This document shows positions 33,331-45,398 of a stretch of DNA of 64,000 nucleotides, one piece after another. Under the pieces are notes generated by a model. It saw only the letters and a list, made by a program, of their open reading frames with translations. It was not told the DNA's origin and did no database searches. Source of the DNA: Sanguinoderma infundibulare (Eukaryota; Basidiomycota; Agaricomycetes; Polyporales; Polyporaceae). Location of the stretch: positions 1,178,001 to 1,242,000 of the forward strand of contig JAVLRN010000005.1 in assembly GCA_032821775.1 (NCBI GenBank), given 5' to 3'. The first letter of the stretch is position 1; the number at the start of each line of letters is the position of its first letter. The translations under genes were made by a program, and so were the position numbers.

Positions 33331-35473
33331 TTACAACGAGTCCCACATGCGTTGCCATCTCGTTCGGGGGCCCTTGAGCTCCTGCTCCCTGTTGAAACGC
33401 TCCTCTTCCTCATCGATCTCCCGCTTGCCAGTGATCAGGTCGACTTTGTCAGACGGTATAAGGGAAGTGCGGTAGTAGATCTTGTATGTCCCGTAGAAGA
33501 CGACAAACGTCGGGAGCGCAATGTATGCTGTGACAAACGTATCTGTCGTGAAGGGAATGAAGGCATCGAAGCCTGTGACGGAGCGACATTAGTCAGCGGC
33601 TCGTTTTACGATGCAACGACACGACGTACCCTTGAAAATCGTGATGATACCGGTAGCGACGAGGGCGAACCAAGATCCCCAGGGCTGGAACGGTGCCTTG
33701 TAAGGCAAGTCATCGCGAGACATGCCCTGCGCCTTCAGCGCCTTCATGAAACGGATGTGCGTATAGGATATGCACATCCAGGTGATCGCACCAAACGTGG
33801 CCACCAAGTTCACGAACCAAGTGAACACTGCAATTGCACAATCATTAGGTAGCTCCATGGTCAATTGAGGACACTCACCTTTTGCGCTACTTGACGAAAC
33901 GTTTAGGAACACAATGCAGCAGAAGGCGGTGCAAAAGAACAGGGCCGCATATGGCACGCCCATGCGGTTGACACGAGCAAAGACCTTTGGTGCCTGGCCC
34001 TGAACTGCAAGACCGTACAGGGTACGAGTACCGATGTACAGATCCGAGTTTGCTGCGCTGAGTACGAAAATCAGGATGCAGGCGTTAATGATGTGGTTGA
34101 GGACCTTGATCCCCGCAAGGGTTGCGGCTGCGAACGCGAGAAGGTCAATGTTTGACTAGTTTCACTGTAATGTTGGGAATACCCACCAACGACGAAGGGG
34201 GAAGCCGCGGCACCGGGTTTCGACTTGTTGGCGACGAAAAGAGTCTATGAAACTGCATGTCAGATACGGTTTCGAACCAGCCATAGATATGGTGCAACTT
34301 ACGTTGTCGGTACTCGGGACAGTCAAGGTGATAACGAAGATACCGCCGACATAGAATACCAAGATACGGAAGAACGTTCTTCGAATAGCGATCGGGATGT
34401 TCTTGCGTGGGGCCTGCGCCTCGCCCACCGTGACACCAATCAACTCCGTACCGATGAAGGCGAACAGGGCGTTCGTCAAGGTACTCCAGAACCCAAGGAA
34501 GATAGACAAGTGTACGTTGTGCACTTGGGACAAGAGGTAACCGCCCATGGGTCCGTATGGGTGTCTCCAGTAGCGGAAGCCCAAGCGGTCGTGCTTGGGG
34601 TTACCACCAAGGTCGATGATGATACCCATGAGCAAGAGGCCAACGAGCGTGATAACTTTGATGCTGCTGAACCAGAACTCAAGTTCGCCGAAGACGCGAA
34701 CGCCGAGCAAGTTGATGGCAAAAACTTTGCGCAAAACACTGATGAGCGCATGTAGCAAGGGCGCGAAGACCGAGCCTCAACTCACTGAACGCAATGAAGA
34801 TAACTGAGGTGACAGAGGTGACGAGCGGTAAGTGATCGAAATGTGTACAGCCTAGTGGAGAGAGCGTACCCATCCAGATCGCGATATGAACCTTCTGCGT
34901 CCAGTATTGAATGACGACTCCAGCAGCATTGATGTTGTTTGGCGTGACAATAATGTACCTAGGACGCGATGGGCTGAATCAGACGGGCGTTTTCGAAGAT
35001 GGCGTATGACGCTCACATACTTCATGACATAGTTCCAACCAAGCGCGAAACCGAAGGCGGGGTCGACGAACCGGGTTGCGTAGCCGGGGAAACCCTTCTT
35101 GTGGGGCAAATACGCAGCCATTTCTCCGAGGGAGACCATGACCATGTAGCAAACGATGCCGACAAAGGCGTACCCCAGGAAGATACCCAGAGGACCCCCC
35201 CGCACGAGTGCGGTTCCAGATCCGATGATAAGACCCGTCCCGATAGCACCTCCAAGCTATGCTGCCCATCGTGGGTATGGCTGTTTGAAAGGCAAGTTGG
35301 AGGAAACGTACCGCGATCATGGATATTTGCCGTGCCGAGAGATCTCTGTGGAGACTCTTTTTCTCGTCCGGGTCGACCAGCATCTCCTTTGCGTAGTAGA
35401 CCTCCTTGTCCTTGTCCCCGTCGCCCGAGGAGGATCCATGGCTGCCCGAGTTGTGCTTCTCCAGGTCGGCCAT
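33331..35473 (-). CDS. Amino-acid permease (APC/YAT family), 557 aa
   Basis: Nine exons: 35312..35473, 35021..35256, 34870..34958, 34786..34803, 34303..34724, 34187..34244, 33879..34127, 33630..33827, 33331..33572. N-terminal cytosolic tail (~50 residues), then 12 predicted TM helices. TM1 has the substrate-binding glycines GGAIGTGLIIGSG after ARQISMIALG; the TM2-3 region has MVMVSLGEMAAYLP; TM6 has FAFIGTELIGVTVGEAQAPRKNIP; TM8 has AANSDLYIGTRTLYGLA. These are diagnostic of fungal YAT permeases, which move amino acids with H+ across the plasma membrane. The C terminus is charged (KREIDEEEERFNREQELKGP), typical for ubiquitin-controlled turnover. Exon 4 is 18 nt. A start further upstream is possible but adds only low-complexity residues. 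Substrate range not readable. Confidence 0.94.
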
Positions 35474-36333
35474 CGTTCGTGTGCGCGCCGTCGCCTTCAC
35501 TAGTCGTTTTGCAGAGGACGCAGATGGCCAGAAAAGCGAGGGCGAGGGAGGCGGGGAAGCGAGAGCAGCGCAAGTCCGGGCAGGGAGGACCGGGAGACTT
35601 GTGAGCACGGGCTCAGGAAGGACAAAAGAACGGGGCGGTGCGCGGGCATGATGGGACTCTTGTAGTAATAGATGAGCGCTGCGAGAGTGGTCGGGAGAGA
35701 TGTCAGGCTGCTATCATCTGTCCATTGCCGGTGTCGTTGCCCATCAAACTTGCAAGAGAGCACGCAAGCTTCTCGCCAAGCCCCGCCACCATTACCCCAC
35801 ACTTCTCGACCCTGCCAAGTCCGCCCCGATAGCTCACGGACTGCGGTCATCCGCCTCTTTACTTTTACCGATTCTGTCCGAATGATGAGCGCATGAACCT
35901 CCTCCAGTCCTTGGCTGTCCTTGGGGGACGTACCGCTCGTCGCGCATCTCATCCACCTGATGCATGGAGGTGCGCTATTTCTGGCAGCAGGTCGCTGAGC
36001 GCGTTAGGAAAGCAGTTTCCCGCCGTGACCGGCCGTTTGGCTGCCATTTTCAGGCCTTTCGCTCGCACCACAGGCACAAGCGCCTTCTGCAATATCATCC
36101 GGAAACTTCGGAGGCGGAGGTTCACGGCGACGCCATGTCAATAAGCATATGGCGACAACAGCACCTGACTGACTGAGTAGTTGCATTGCGAAAACAAATA
36201 CAGCAAAGAGCAAGTATGTATGTGGGACAATGGTATTTCATGTATCCGTACACTGTTGGCAAGGTCAGCAAGGAGTGCAGACCAGGCTGGGGACTACAAT
36301 CTCAATCGCGGTATACGGCACGTCGACGCATCT
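35474..36333. other. Spacer permease to isomerase
   Basis: 860 bp between tandem minus-strand genes. Short frames only. A C/A-rich stretch near 35770-35830 may be the leader of the permease. Confidence 0.4.
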
Positions 36334-37663
36334 TTACAATTTGTGCTTGATTTCCTTCCTGGCAATCTTCCCAAACCGTTCCAGCGGTATACCAGTCTCG
36401 AAGCGATCAGCCTGCGCGTAGCTCTCGCGGAGATTGACAGCGTCAAGACTATGCTGATCATTCAGGCCAGCCTTGATGAGCTTCTTCACGCCAAGGACCG
36501 CAGACGGGTCCAACCCATCCAGCTCCGATAGGACGTGCTTGCGTACCGCAGCATGGAACGAAGGGACAGGTTGCTCGGGGAAGATTTTGCTGCGGGATCC
36601 GGTATCAGCACCTCGTCCAATGTTTACCCTGATAAGCAGGGAAACTCACTTGATAAAGCCGCACTCTAGAAGCTCTTGCGCCTCCTTTTTCTTCCCAAAA
36701 ATCAGCACCTCGTTCGCCTTCGCAGCACCCACTGCCGAACACCGATAAGAGACGTTTCAGCCTGAGCTGGTTGAACACTTACTGCGGTTGCGGAATGTCA
36801 CGCTAGATCCCGCTTCTGCGACGATACCTATGGCTCCATCGTTTAGGGAGGTTACCGATGCCTGGAAAACGTACTTACCTAGGAAAGTGAAAGGCACTGA
36901 TAACCATGCGTTTGGCAGTGCGTAAATAAAGTCAAAATATCCTAGGAATGCTAATAGCACGTCGCGCTCGTGAGGCCCATAATCCCTCACGTATATCATA
37001 CCACGAACCTGCGGCAATGCCTTTGACGACGCGTATGTGTATCAGTCAACCGTAGCTAACAGCAGTAGTTGAGCTGTGAGGAGCACTGACCCATTACAGG
37101 CCCATTCAGTGCCGCAATCAAGATCTTGCTGTGCGAGTAGAGCTGGGAAACAAATAGTAGGTTAACACGAATACAAGAACCCAAGTTCGAGAGCTCCTGT
37201 ACGCACTGCTCGGCTGACATCGGTGTTTACTGCCGCGAGGGTGTCCGTGAAGAAGTCGCGAGCAGTGCGGACCTTGGAAGGGTCCACAGTCTTCTTAACA
37301 CTAGTCCCGCTGCATCCCACGAGGCATTACAACGAATGCACCCAAAAGAAATGACATATGTAGTACATACGTTGAGAACCACTGTCCGTTCGCTACCGGA
37401 CTGTAAGAACGACGAGGAACAGCTTTCCCGTGTTAAATGCTCACCTTGCCAGATGGTCGCAATGACATCCTCTCGCTTGTCTATTGCACGCAACGCCTCT
37501 GCGAACGCGTTATAATCTGCCAGCATAGAACCAATCAGCGGGTTTCGAAAACGGTGCGACAACTTGAGTACCAGCCTTCTCTTTCAATTGCATTCAACGA
37601 CGCCGGCCTGTTGAATGTAATGGTCGCAATGCCTTCGGAGACCTCGAACGTGACCTTTGACAT
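36334..37663 (-). CDS. ECI1: Delta3,Delta2-enoyl-CoA isomerase (crotonase fold), 267 aa
   Basis: Ten exons: 37576..37663, 37445..37516, 37371..37392, 37207..37309, 37091..37142, 37009..37020, 36879..36950, 36783..36827, 36650..36731, 36334..36589. Crotonase signatures: TFNRPASLNAI, the first oxyanion-hole segment ANGQWFSTGTSVK, and ALNGPVMGIAA followed by FDFIYALPNAWLSVPFTFLGIVAEAGSS. This order and the FDFIYA block fit fungal ECI1, which shifts cis/trans-3 double bonds so that unsaturated acyl-CoA can enter beta-oxidation. The C terminus is -KHKL, a PTS1-like signal similar to the HRL of yeast ECI1, so peroxisomal location is likely. Intron 1 needs a GC donor with poor context (AAG|GCTGGT). 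Exon 6 is 12 nt. Confidence 0.88.
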
Positions 37664-38281
37664 GGTATCAAACTGATTTTCTGGTGTTCTAGCGAAAGGC
37701 GATGGGAATGTGCAGCGATCGCAAAGGCTTCGAGGGATACGAACGGGGACGAAATGCTAGGACGACGAGATATTTTATACACACCGTGGAAAGTGGCACG
37801 TTTCCCAGCTGCGTGCTGAGCCTGAAATCGGCTCTCCGCCTGAGGAGGTACTAGAAGAGGGTGATGAGGGCATCGCAGAGCTCGCGTAGGAAGACCGTGC
37901 GGAAGCTGGGGCCACAGTCGGTAACTTGTTCCCCGGAGGTCCGTAGCGCGAGCGCCGAGGTTGATGGCGCCGGCGGCGTTGGGGGCGGCGTGCCTGATCT
38001 GAGTACTCGTCGACTCCTTGCCACGACAGGTGATACTACTTCTCTGCCGCACTCAAGTTTGCATCTGTTTGCATTCGATACTCAGGTATTCATTCACCTG
38101 CAGGGCTGGCACTGTCACGGTCATCTCGCCTCAGATCGCCGGGCTTTGGGCGCAACAGGGAGTCTGCTTCTCCCTACCCGATATCCACGCCTTCGGCTAG
38201 CATCCACACCTTCGGCTGGCACCCACACCACTGCGGAGAATCAGTACAGGCCATCGTGGCAGACACGTTGCTCTTGCTGCT
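37664..38281. promoter_or_regulatory. Divergent promoter region, isomerase/RabGGTase
   Basis: 618 bp between divergent start codons. No supported gene and no clear TATA box. Confidence 0.4.
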
Positions 38282-39688
38282 ATGGGATCGACTTTAGACA
38301 TTCCCTTACATGTCAAGTACATCCAGTCTCTCGGCGAGGTAATGCTTTCATCCGAAACTCTTTACCGTGACCCCATCTCATTCCCTCTTCCTTCAGAACA
38401 AGGATGACTTGATTTACCACCTCACCGCCCACCTGCGGATGAATGCCGTCTACTGGGGCCTAACCGCACTTTGCGTGATGAACCGCAAGGACGCTCTAGA
38501 CCGAGAAGACATGATCGATTTCGTAATGAGTTGCTGGGACGATGAAGCAGGTTAGGTCCGTTCCTTCGACTATCGAGCGAAGCCAGGTACATGCACGACC
38601 GAAGACACTGATGACGGCTGCCACATTACAGGTGGCTTCGGAGCTCACCCAGACCACGATGCGCACCTGCTTTCCACTCTAAGCGCAATTCAAATCCTGA
38701 CAATTCAGGACGCGCTCGACCGCCTGGATGTCCCGCGTGCTGTGAAGTGTACGTTGTGCATCAGTTCAGGACGGATGGGCAGCCGGCTAATCATCGGGCA
38801 GTCATCCTCTCGCTGCAACAAGAATCGGGCGTGTTCGCGGGTGATCAGTTCGGGGAGATCGACACGCGTTTTCTGTACTGCGCAGTGAATGCGCTCTCGC
38901 TGCTCGGGCATCTGCACGAGCTTGATGTGGACAAGACCGTTGACTATATCCGAAGGTGCAGGAACTTCGATGGTGGATTCGGTGCCAGAGAAGGCGCAGA
39001 AAGCCATGCCTCGCAAGGTATTGTATCCGTCGACATTACCTGCTGCTGCTGCTGCTGTTGAGCTTAGAGGTGTCGCCTGCAGTGTTCGTTTGCGTCGCAG
39101 CTCTCACCATCCTCGACAGGTTGGACGAGGTTGACCAGGAGACGCTGGGATGGTGGCTGTCGGAGCGGCAGCTTCCAAACGGCGGACTGAACGGGCGTCC
39201 CGAGAAACTGGAAGACGTACATTGGGTTGCGTGTTGTCGTAACTGGGATGACATTGCTGATACGGCTGTCACCAGACCTGCTACAGTTTCTGGGTGCTAT
39301 CATCCCTGTCTATTCTCAACAAGGTTCCGTGGATAAACGCTGAGAAGTTGACGGCCTTTATTTTGTCTGCTCAGGTGAACACTGATTGTCCGGTTTCTCG
39401 ACCAAACGTTGCAGTACTCACTCCTTTCTAGGATCCCGACCAGGGAGGGATCGCAGACAGACCTGGCAATCAACCGGATGTGTTCCACACACACTTTGGA
39501 GTGGCAGGCAAGTTCCTCTCGCGGTCTCCCAGAGACATCGTTATGCTCAAACCGATCCAGGATTGTCCATCCTTGGCTACCCGGAACTAAACGATCTCGA
39601 TCCGGTGTACTGCATGCCGGCGAGGGTGATTGAGTCGAAGGGTCTGAGAAAGGAGTGGGCTGCCCTGCCACGAAGGAAAAGCGGCTGA
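38282..39688 (+). CDS. BET2: Rab geranylgeranyltransferase beta subunit, 326 aa
   Basis: Exons 38282..38338, 38397..38550, 38632..38748, 38802..39017, 39083..39216, 39276..39374, 39432..39507, 39561..39688. The start [19 protein letters not shown] is the family N terminus. Prenyltransferase repeats: [93 protein letters not shown]. Expected zinc ligands are present: D226 and C228 in LEDTCYSFW and H278 in VFHTHFG. The enzyme adds geranylgeranyl groups to Rab C-terminal Cys with the alpha subunit and REP. Intron 7 (39508-39560) uses an ideal GC donor, CAG|GCAAGT. Intron 4 holds a short CTG repeat at 39040-39057 without coding effect. Confidence 0.95.
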
Positions 39689-40042
39689 GAAGTGCAGTGA
39701 AATTTCGTGTAATTTTAGAGGCGAAGACAAGCAACAAACGCAGTGGCATGTACAGCAGTTGGCTGGCAGTTGGCAGACTCGGAGTCCAGGTAGCGGGTGC
39801 GGGGACTGTGCGGGGAGCGGACCCGGGGGTGGAGACGCCGGTGTTATCTGGCTGGCACGTGGGGCGATCTGGGCGATGTGGACGAGGACATGGACGACAG
39901 TTTGGGCAACGGCCTCAGGAGTATTTTGCTACGACCAGCTTCTGAACGTCCCATCCCGCCCCGCCCTTCCTCTCACCACCGGCAGACCTCGCCATCCCGC
40001 CGACCTGGCGGTCTGATAACGGCCTCTCGTAACCGACCCATC
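39689..40042. other. Spacer RabGGTase to SmgGDS-like
   Basis: 354 bp between tandem plus-strand genes; 3' UTR followed by promoter. G-rich patch at about 39800-39900. No gene. Confidence 0.4.
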
Positions 40043-42766
40043 ATGAGTGGAAGCACAGCCCTCGCATCGGCCTCCAAGCTCGGCGATCTGCTTGCCCAGC
40101 TCCCTCTCAATCCCCCGAACCAGTGGCCCGAGATTGAGCACACTGCTCAGAGCCTCGCCAACGGTCTGCGTAGCAAGGATGGTTCGCTGCCTCCTCTCTG
40201 CTTTCTCCTTGCGTGCTCCATGCCGACCTGCGCTCCGTAGTTGAACAACAGACTGCGCTCGGACAGACCCTGCTTCCCCAAACCCTCACCTCCATCCTCA
40301 AGGGTGCGCTCAGCGACTCTCAGAGCTATGGTGCGGTCTGCAAGCCGGCTATCTTTGAGCTTCTGCGCGTCGCTGCGAACCTCTGCATGGATCATGGTGA
40401 GTCCCACTCTTGCGCCGACGCGATCACACTTGCTGACGGTCGGTCTTCTTGGAATGCGCAGACGAAAACCGGGGCTATCTTCTGGAGGCTGGCTTCCCTC
40501 AGACTGTCGTCACCCTGCTGGAGAGCTATGCCGAGTCGGTCGAGCCTGCGCAAACGGAACCCTGTGCTATCTCCATACCCGATCTCAAGATTGTGAAGAC
40601 CGCCATAGGCTTCCTCCTCAACGTGAGTGTGGGCTATGGTATGTGATAAGCTCCGCTCGTGCGTGTCGCCCCTCCTGAGTCCAACAGATGCCGTGAAGGA
40701 TCGATTGATCTCCCTGGAGGCCGGCCTAACCATTCTCAAACTCTCTGCGTCGGTATACCCCATCATGTCATGGGCGCGCTCAAACGCGCCTCTCGCCGAT
40801 ACGGAGGACCTTTCGGAAGCATGGAGTCTACGCAGCACGCTGGCATCCTGGACATGGCGAGCGATCGACGAATTGCGCGGGGACGAGGACCGTCGTATGT
40901 CTTGTCCACATGACTGTAGAATGCCCATGTAACTGACAGTAACGTCACCAGCTCGGGTCGTGTTCGGGCAGGACGCGTTGCCGCTGCTCGTAACACAACT
41001 AAAAGCATTTATCCCACCCTACCCTACACCCCCGCCGCCGTTCACCACACCAGCATCTCGGCATAGCCTTGTTCAAACGGATTTCGACGTCTACGAGCAA
41101 GTCTGTGGTCTTATAGAGTCCCTATGCATCGACGTGGAAGATGTCCGCCTCTCTCTAGCACGCGGCCTGACGTTCCCTGACGGAGAACACGGAGGCGTCG
41201 CGTGTCTGTCCGATCTCCTAACTTTCGTTGACAAGGGCGATTGCCCGCCGTATTGGACTCCTGAGGAGCGCCCATTAAAAGAGAAAGGGTTTGAACTCGG
41301 GAAGGGCGCTATTGTCAGGGCAATAGTGGAGACCGCCGGCGAGGAGAAGAACACCGACACGCTCTGGGACGACTCGGAGGAGGACAAGCCCGGAGGGGAG
41401 TTCGTGAGCCGCATGGTGGAATGGATACGAACACACAAGAGTCTGAAGGAGACCAGCCGGGATGACCTGGTCATCTGCGCCAGTCTCAGCCTCGGGAACA
41501 TCTGTCGACGAGGTATGAATGCTCCGTTCCGTGTCATGGCGCTTTTTCGAAGTCATTCAAGTCTGACTTGCATGTGGCCGTCCTTTATAGACGCACATTC
41601 AACAGCGATCGTGCGGTCGCCAATTTCACTTGCTCCAGATCTTGCCGTGCTGCTTGAACCCGATACCGATATCAAAGTGAAGCATGGCGTCATTGGCCTT
41701 CTCAAACACCTGGCACAGTCGCAGGGTTGCAGGGCCGCTCTCGGCGAGGCAGGGATCATTCAGCGTCTTGGGACCTCGCAAATCTGGGGCGACAAAGGAG
41801 ACATCGGCGAGATCGTCCAGGTGGCAGCCATTGGTGTTGCGAAACACATGTGCAGCAGTGAGAGTAAGTAGCATGGCATAGCCTTTCTGCCGTCTATGGA
41901 GCTCGTTAATCTGAAATGCGCTTGTCCGGTCCCTCATCCACCTTGTATGAACCCATAGTCGACAACACGTTTTCCCTCGTCATTCCGGACGAGACCGGCT
42001 CCCCGCTTTGGCAAATTTTGGAGCTCGTGAAGCGTTCGGACTCCATCGCCGTCAAGAGCGAAGGCACGCGTGTGCTCGCCAACGCGGTGAAGAGCGTGTG
42101 GTCGGTCGATCCGAAGAACCTCGACGAGGGACGCGCCAAGAAGCGGGAAGCAACCATCGCAGCAATCGTGACGGAGCCGTGCGTGTCTGCGCTGGCCAGG
42201 CTGATCGGCAGGAGCAAGAGGTATCCTACCCTCATCAACGAGGGCGTCGTGGCGCTGTCGCTGATCAGCACTCACGGAAACGGAGGTATGTCGATCCTTG
42301 GCCTTCATGCCGTCTCGGAGCAGGGGGCTGACGCTCAATTTGCTTATACTTTTGCGTTCTTGCACCCGCGCTTGCGTGGTGCGCAGGCACGCTGGTGTTG
42401 GACTCGCTGCTCAATCCCTTGCCGGCGGAGGCAATCCGGTCGACGTCACAGCCGCTCTCCGCCGTCTCGGCGACGGAAGGGTCGCCAGTGGTGGGGCCCA
42501 GGCGTGCCGTGGACATGCTCATGAGCACGCTGCGCGAGAGCAGCGCGCCGAACGTGAACGTTCCGCCGGAGGTCCGTTCGAACGTGTGCGCGCTGCTCGG
42601 ACACCTGGGCCGGAAGGGTGTCGTTTCGGAGAGCAGGGCGACTGATGTGCAGCGGATGAAGGAGAGCACCCGTGAGCTGATCGAGGCGCTTGCGAAGGAG
42701 GACGGCGCGCAGAATAACCCAAAGGCCGCGGCGGCTGCGAAACGGGTGTTGGAGGCCTGGGCGTGA
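40043..42766 (+). CDS. Armadillo-repeat protein, Rap1 GDS1/SmgGDS-like, 739 aa
   Basis: Eight exons: 40043..40181, 40241..40396, 40462..40638, 40688..40894, 40952..41512, 41591..41863, 41959..42285, 42387..42766. The protein is almost all short alpha-helical repeats with Leu/Ala spacing, e.g. AIFELLRVAANLCMD, TAIGFLLNVSV, ICASLSLGNICRR, HGVIGLLKHLAQSQGCRAALGEAGIIQRL and EGTRVLANAVKSVW. SLSLGNICRR and the GVIGLLKHLA type helices are typical of Rap1 GTPase-GDP dissociation stimulator (SmgGDS), a chaperone and exchange factor for prenylated small GTPases. Intron 6 (95 nt) is longer than the rest; its acceptor was chosen because all nearer ones give stops. It is adjacent to a Rab prenyltransferase subunit, a plausible functional link but perhaps chance. 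Confidence 0.85.
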
Positions 42767-43340
42767 TGTGAAGGGCTGCGTGTCTTGAGGCCATATTGTG
42801 CTTCGTACGTGGCGTCGTCCTGCGGTACTGTGTAGAATGCGTGAGGGTGTGTATCATTGTCGTATATTCGTTCGGTTGTACTTCTTGGTTGTACTACGAT
42901 TGTTTGCGCTGTCTGTCGCTGTTTACAGGACCTCTTACCGCTATGCAGCGTTCCGCCTTCTTTCAGCATCCGCTTTTGGCTTCGAAAGAGGCTTTCAGAC
43001 ATTGATGCCGGGCCAGGCGGAGTGCAGGCCATTTCTGGCACGGGAGCGTGAGCGAATGAGAGACAGGCAGCCGGGTCGGTGTCCTGGTGGTAGCCGGTGC
43101 GATCACGTGGCGTTTGGGGGTGTATTGTATTCAAATCAAATTGGCTTTGGCCACATTCGGCCAAGAAGAGGCTTCGGACGTCGATGCGGCGTGTGGCTTT
43201 CAGCGCCCTCGCCGTCGTCCCCGACGGCCTCGTCGTTAATCCATAACCTTCCTTCTCTGACCGCAGCGACCACTGGCATGTCCCCTGGGTGCTGACTGCC
43301 GCCTCCCTCTCTGCGCTGTCTAACCTAACGTCCGTCCGGG
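42767..43340. other. Spacer SmgGDS-like to hydrolase
   Basis: 574 bp between tandem plus-strand genes. T/G-rich 3' UTR part at 42800-42900; C/T-rich run before the next ATG. No gene. Confidence 0.4.
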
Positions 43341-45303
43341 ATGGGTGCCTTCTTCAGCTTCCTCTCGGCAGCATACTATGTTCCCAAGCTGTACTTCGGC
43401 TCAGCACCTGCGACCCTCGCTGCGAGGACAGCGGCGGACTCTAAAACTACAGAAAAAATCACTCTGAAAGAATTCCTACAGCGCCGAGTGCCGTCATTGC
43501 ACCAGGAATTCAAACCAGCCTGGTGGTTGAACAGGTGCGCCTTACTTCCACGTACTCCAGGTTTAGAAGAGTATTCAAACGGTTGTCCGGATTTTTCAGC
43601 GGCCATTTGCAGACGGCGTATTGCGTCGTCGGCGACTTTTCAAAGATAGACAAAGTCGAGTACGATAGGTGAGCAGACACCACACGCCTCTGCGCCCGTA
43701 ACGTATTGCGAACCCTACACGCCCAACCGCTGTGGCGTAGGAAGCTTATTCGAACCTTGGACGGCGGCACCATGTGAGTCAGCTCCGCTCATTGAATGCG
43801 CATCGTTCACGAGTTACTGAACGCCATCTGCGTCAGCGGCCTGGATTTCACACCGCCCGCCGAAGAGCGCACCCTGAAGGACGACACGCCGATCGTCGTC
43901 GTCCTCCACGGTCTCACAGGAGGTACGTACCGCCTGACTCGGTGTCGGATGTCGGTGCGCGATCGTGCTCAAAGCGGGTCGCCAGGTTCACACGAGTCCT
44001 ATGTTCGATCCATCCTGGCCCCAGTCTGCACGCCTGTAGGGCAAGGTGGGCTGGGGTACCGGGGCATCGTCGTCAACTTTCGCGGATGTGAGCGATCCTC
44101 TCCTTCTCCTTCCACACGCTCCTTCCCCATATCCCGATTCATATCCCATCCATCGCTCTTCTATCCCATCGACAGCGCAGCGTATTAATTCACGTCTGAA
44201 ATGCACCGCAGGTGCGGGGGTGCCAATTACAAGTCCGCAGCTCTACTCGGCCCTCCATACCGAAGACATTAGGGTTGCGGTCATGTACATCGCAAAGCAA
44301 TATCCCCGCGCCCCGCTCATTGGCGTTGGCTTCTCGCTCGGGGCGAACGTCCTCACGCGCTATTTAGCGCAGGAGGGCTCCAACAGCCGGCTCATTGCTG
44401 GCTGCGCCTTAGGCTGCGTGAGTCCACGATCTGGTTCCCGTTTTCCTCGATCCAACACTCAACTGCCTCGTGTGTTTGCGTGCGGTATACGATCACCTAG
44501 CCGTGGGACCTCGTCGCGTCCAGTGACCGGTGCGTTGTCCCCTCGTCATCCATCCCTGACCGTTCCTGCAATTCAGTCGCGCATCATGGCCAAGCGCGTC
44601 TGCGGGGGCCCGTCTCGGGACCTCGGAGCGCCAGCAACCACACTGACGACAGAATTTGCCGTTTAGCCTGGAGAGCCGCCTCTTCCACCGGCTTGTGTAT
44701 TCCCGCGGAATGGCCCAGAATCTCCAGAATCTCGTCGCGCGGCACAAGGACGCGCTGGCCAAGTTTCCGAACTCGGCGCTCTGGAAGACCGTCGAGGCAA
44801 AACTGCCGAAGAGGGATATGTCGCTGGTGGAGTTCGACGATGCGATCACGCGCCTGGCGGGCGGGTCTCCGCCGCATTTCCCCTTCGCATCGGCCCGCCA
44901 CTACTACTACGCCGCGTCGAGCCACAATGTGCTGGATAGCATCCGTGTGCCGTTCCTTGCCGTCAGCGCAGCGGATGACCCGATTGCGAGCTCGATCCCG
45001 ATCGGCGAGACGGACAACCCGTTGGTTGTGATCGCTGTCACGAACGGAGGAGGGCACCTGGGTTGGTTCGAGGCAGGCGAAGGGTTCGGAACGCTCGAGA
45101 GGTGGATCCGGAAACCCGTGGTGGAGTGGATACGGGGGATCGGCGAGGACCTGGTTGTGGAAGGAGAGCGCGGGAAGCCGCTACACGAGGTCGACGGCTT
45201 CTTGAAAGAAGTTGGCAGGGATGACATCGGATGCAAGGAGGTCGAGGGCGGCGGTCATGTTGTCGGCGTGGAGGGTGAGGAGGGTCTACTCGCCGGGCTT
45301 TAG
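43341..45303 (+). CDS. YheT/ABHD-type alpha/beta hydrolase, 451 aa
   Basis: Eight exons: 43341..43534, 43600..43668, 43741..43773, 43837..43922, 43986..44087, 44212..44417, 44501..44529, 44667..45303. The N terminus MGAFFSFLSAAYYVPKLYFG could be a signal anchor. Family blocks: WWLNSGHLQTAYCVVGDFS, PIVVVLHGLTGGSHESYV (oxyanion hole), GIVVNFRGCAGV, GVGFSLGANVLTRYL with nucleophile Ser203 in GFSLG, SAADDP with the acid, and GGGHLGWFE with the His. This is the YheT/EHT1-EEB1/ABHD1-3 group (ester or acyltransferase/lipase activity on medium-chain or phospholipid substrates). Intron 7 (137 nt) is long. C terminus is acidic/Gly-rich. It ends 95 bp from the convergent RWD gene. Confidence 0.92.
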
Positions 45304-45398
45304 ATATCGGGCACATGTAGAGACGGACGGGACATCTAGAGTACACTGACAGCCCAAAGGGCGTACATCGGGAAATGCTACAGGGCGTTGGAGCTCGA

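Noticed and set aside
39040..39057. CTG trinucleotide repeat
   Set aside because: Six units inside an intron; too short and non-coding to be notable.
42265..43164. 299-codon minus-strand frame
   Set aside because: Antisense shadow of the well-supported armadillo-repeat gene.
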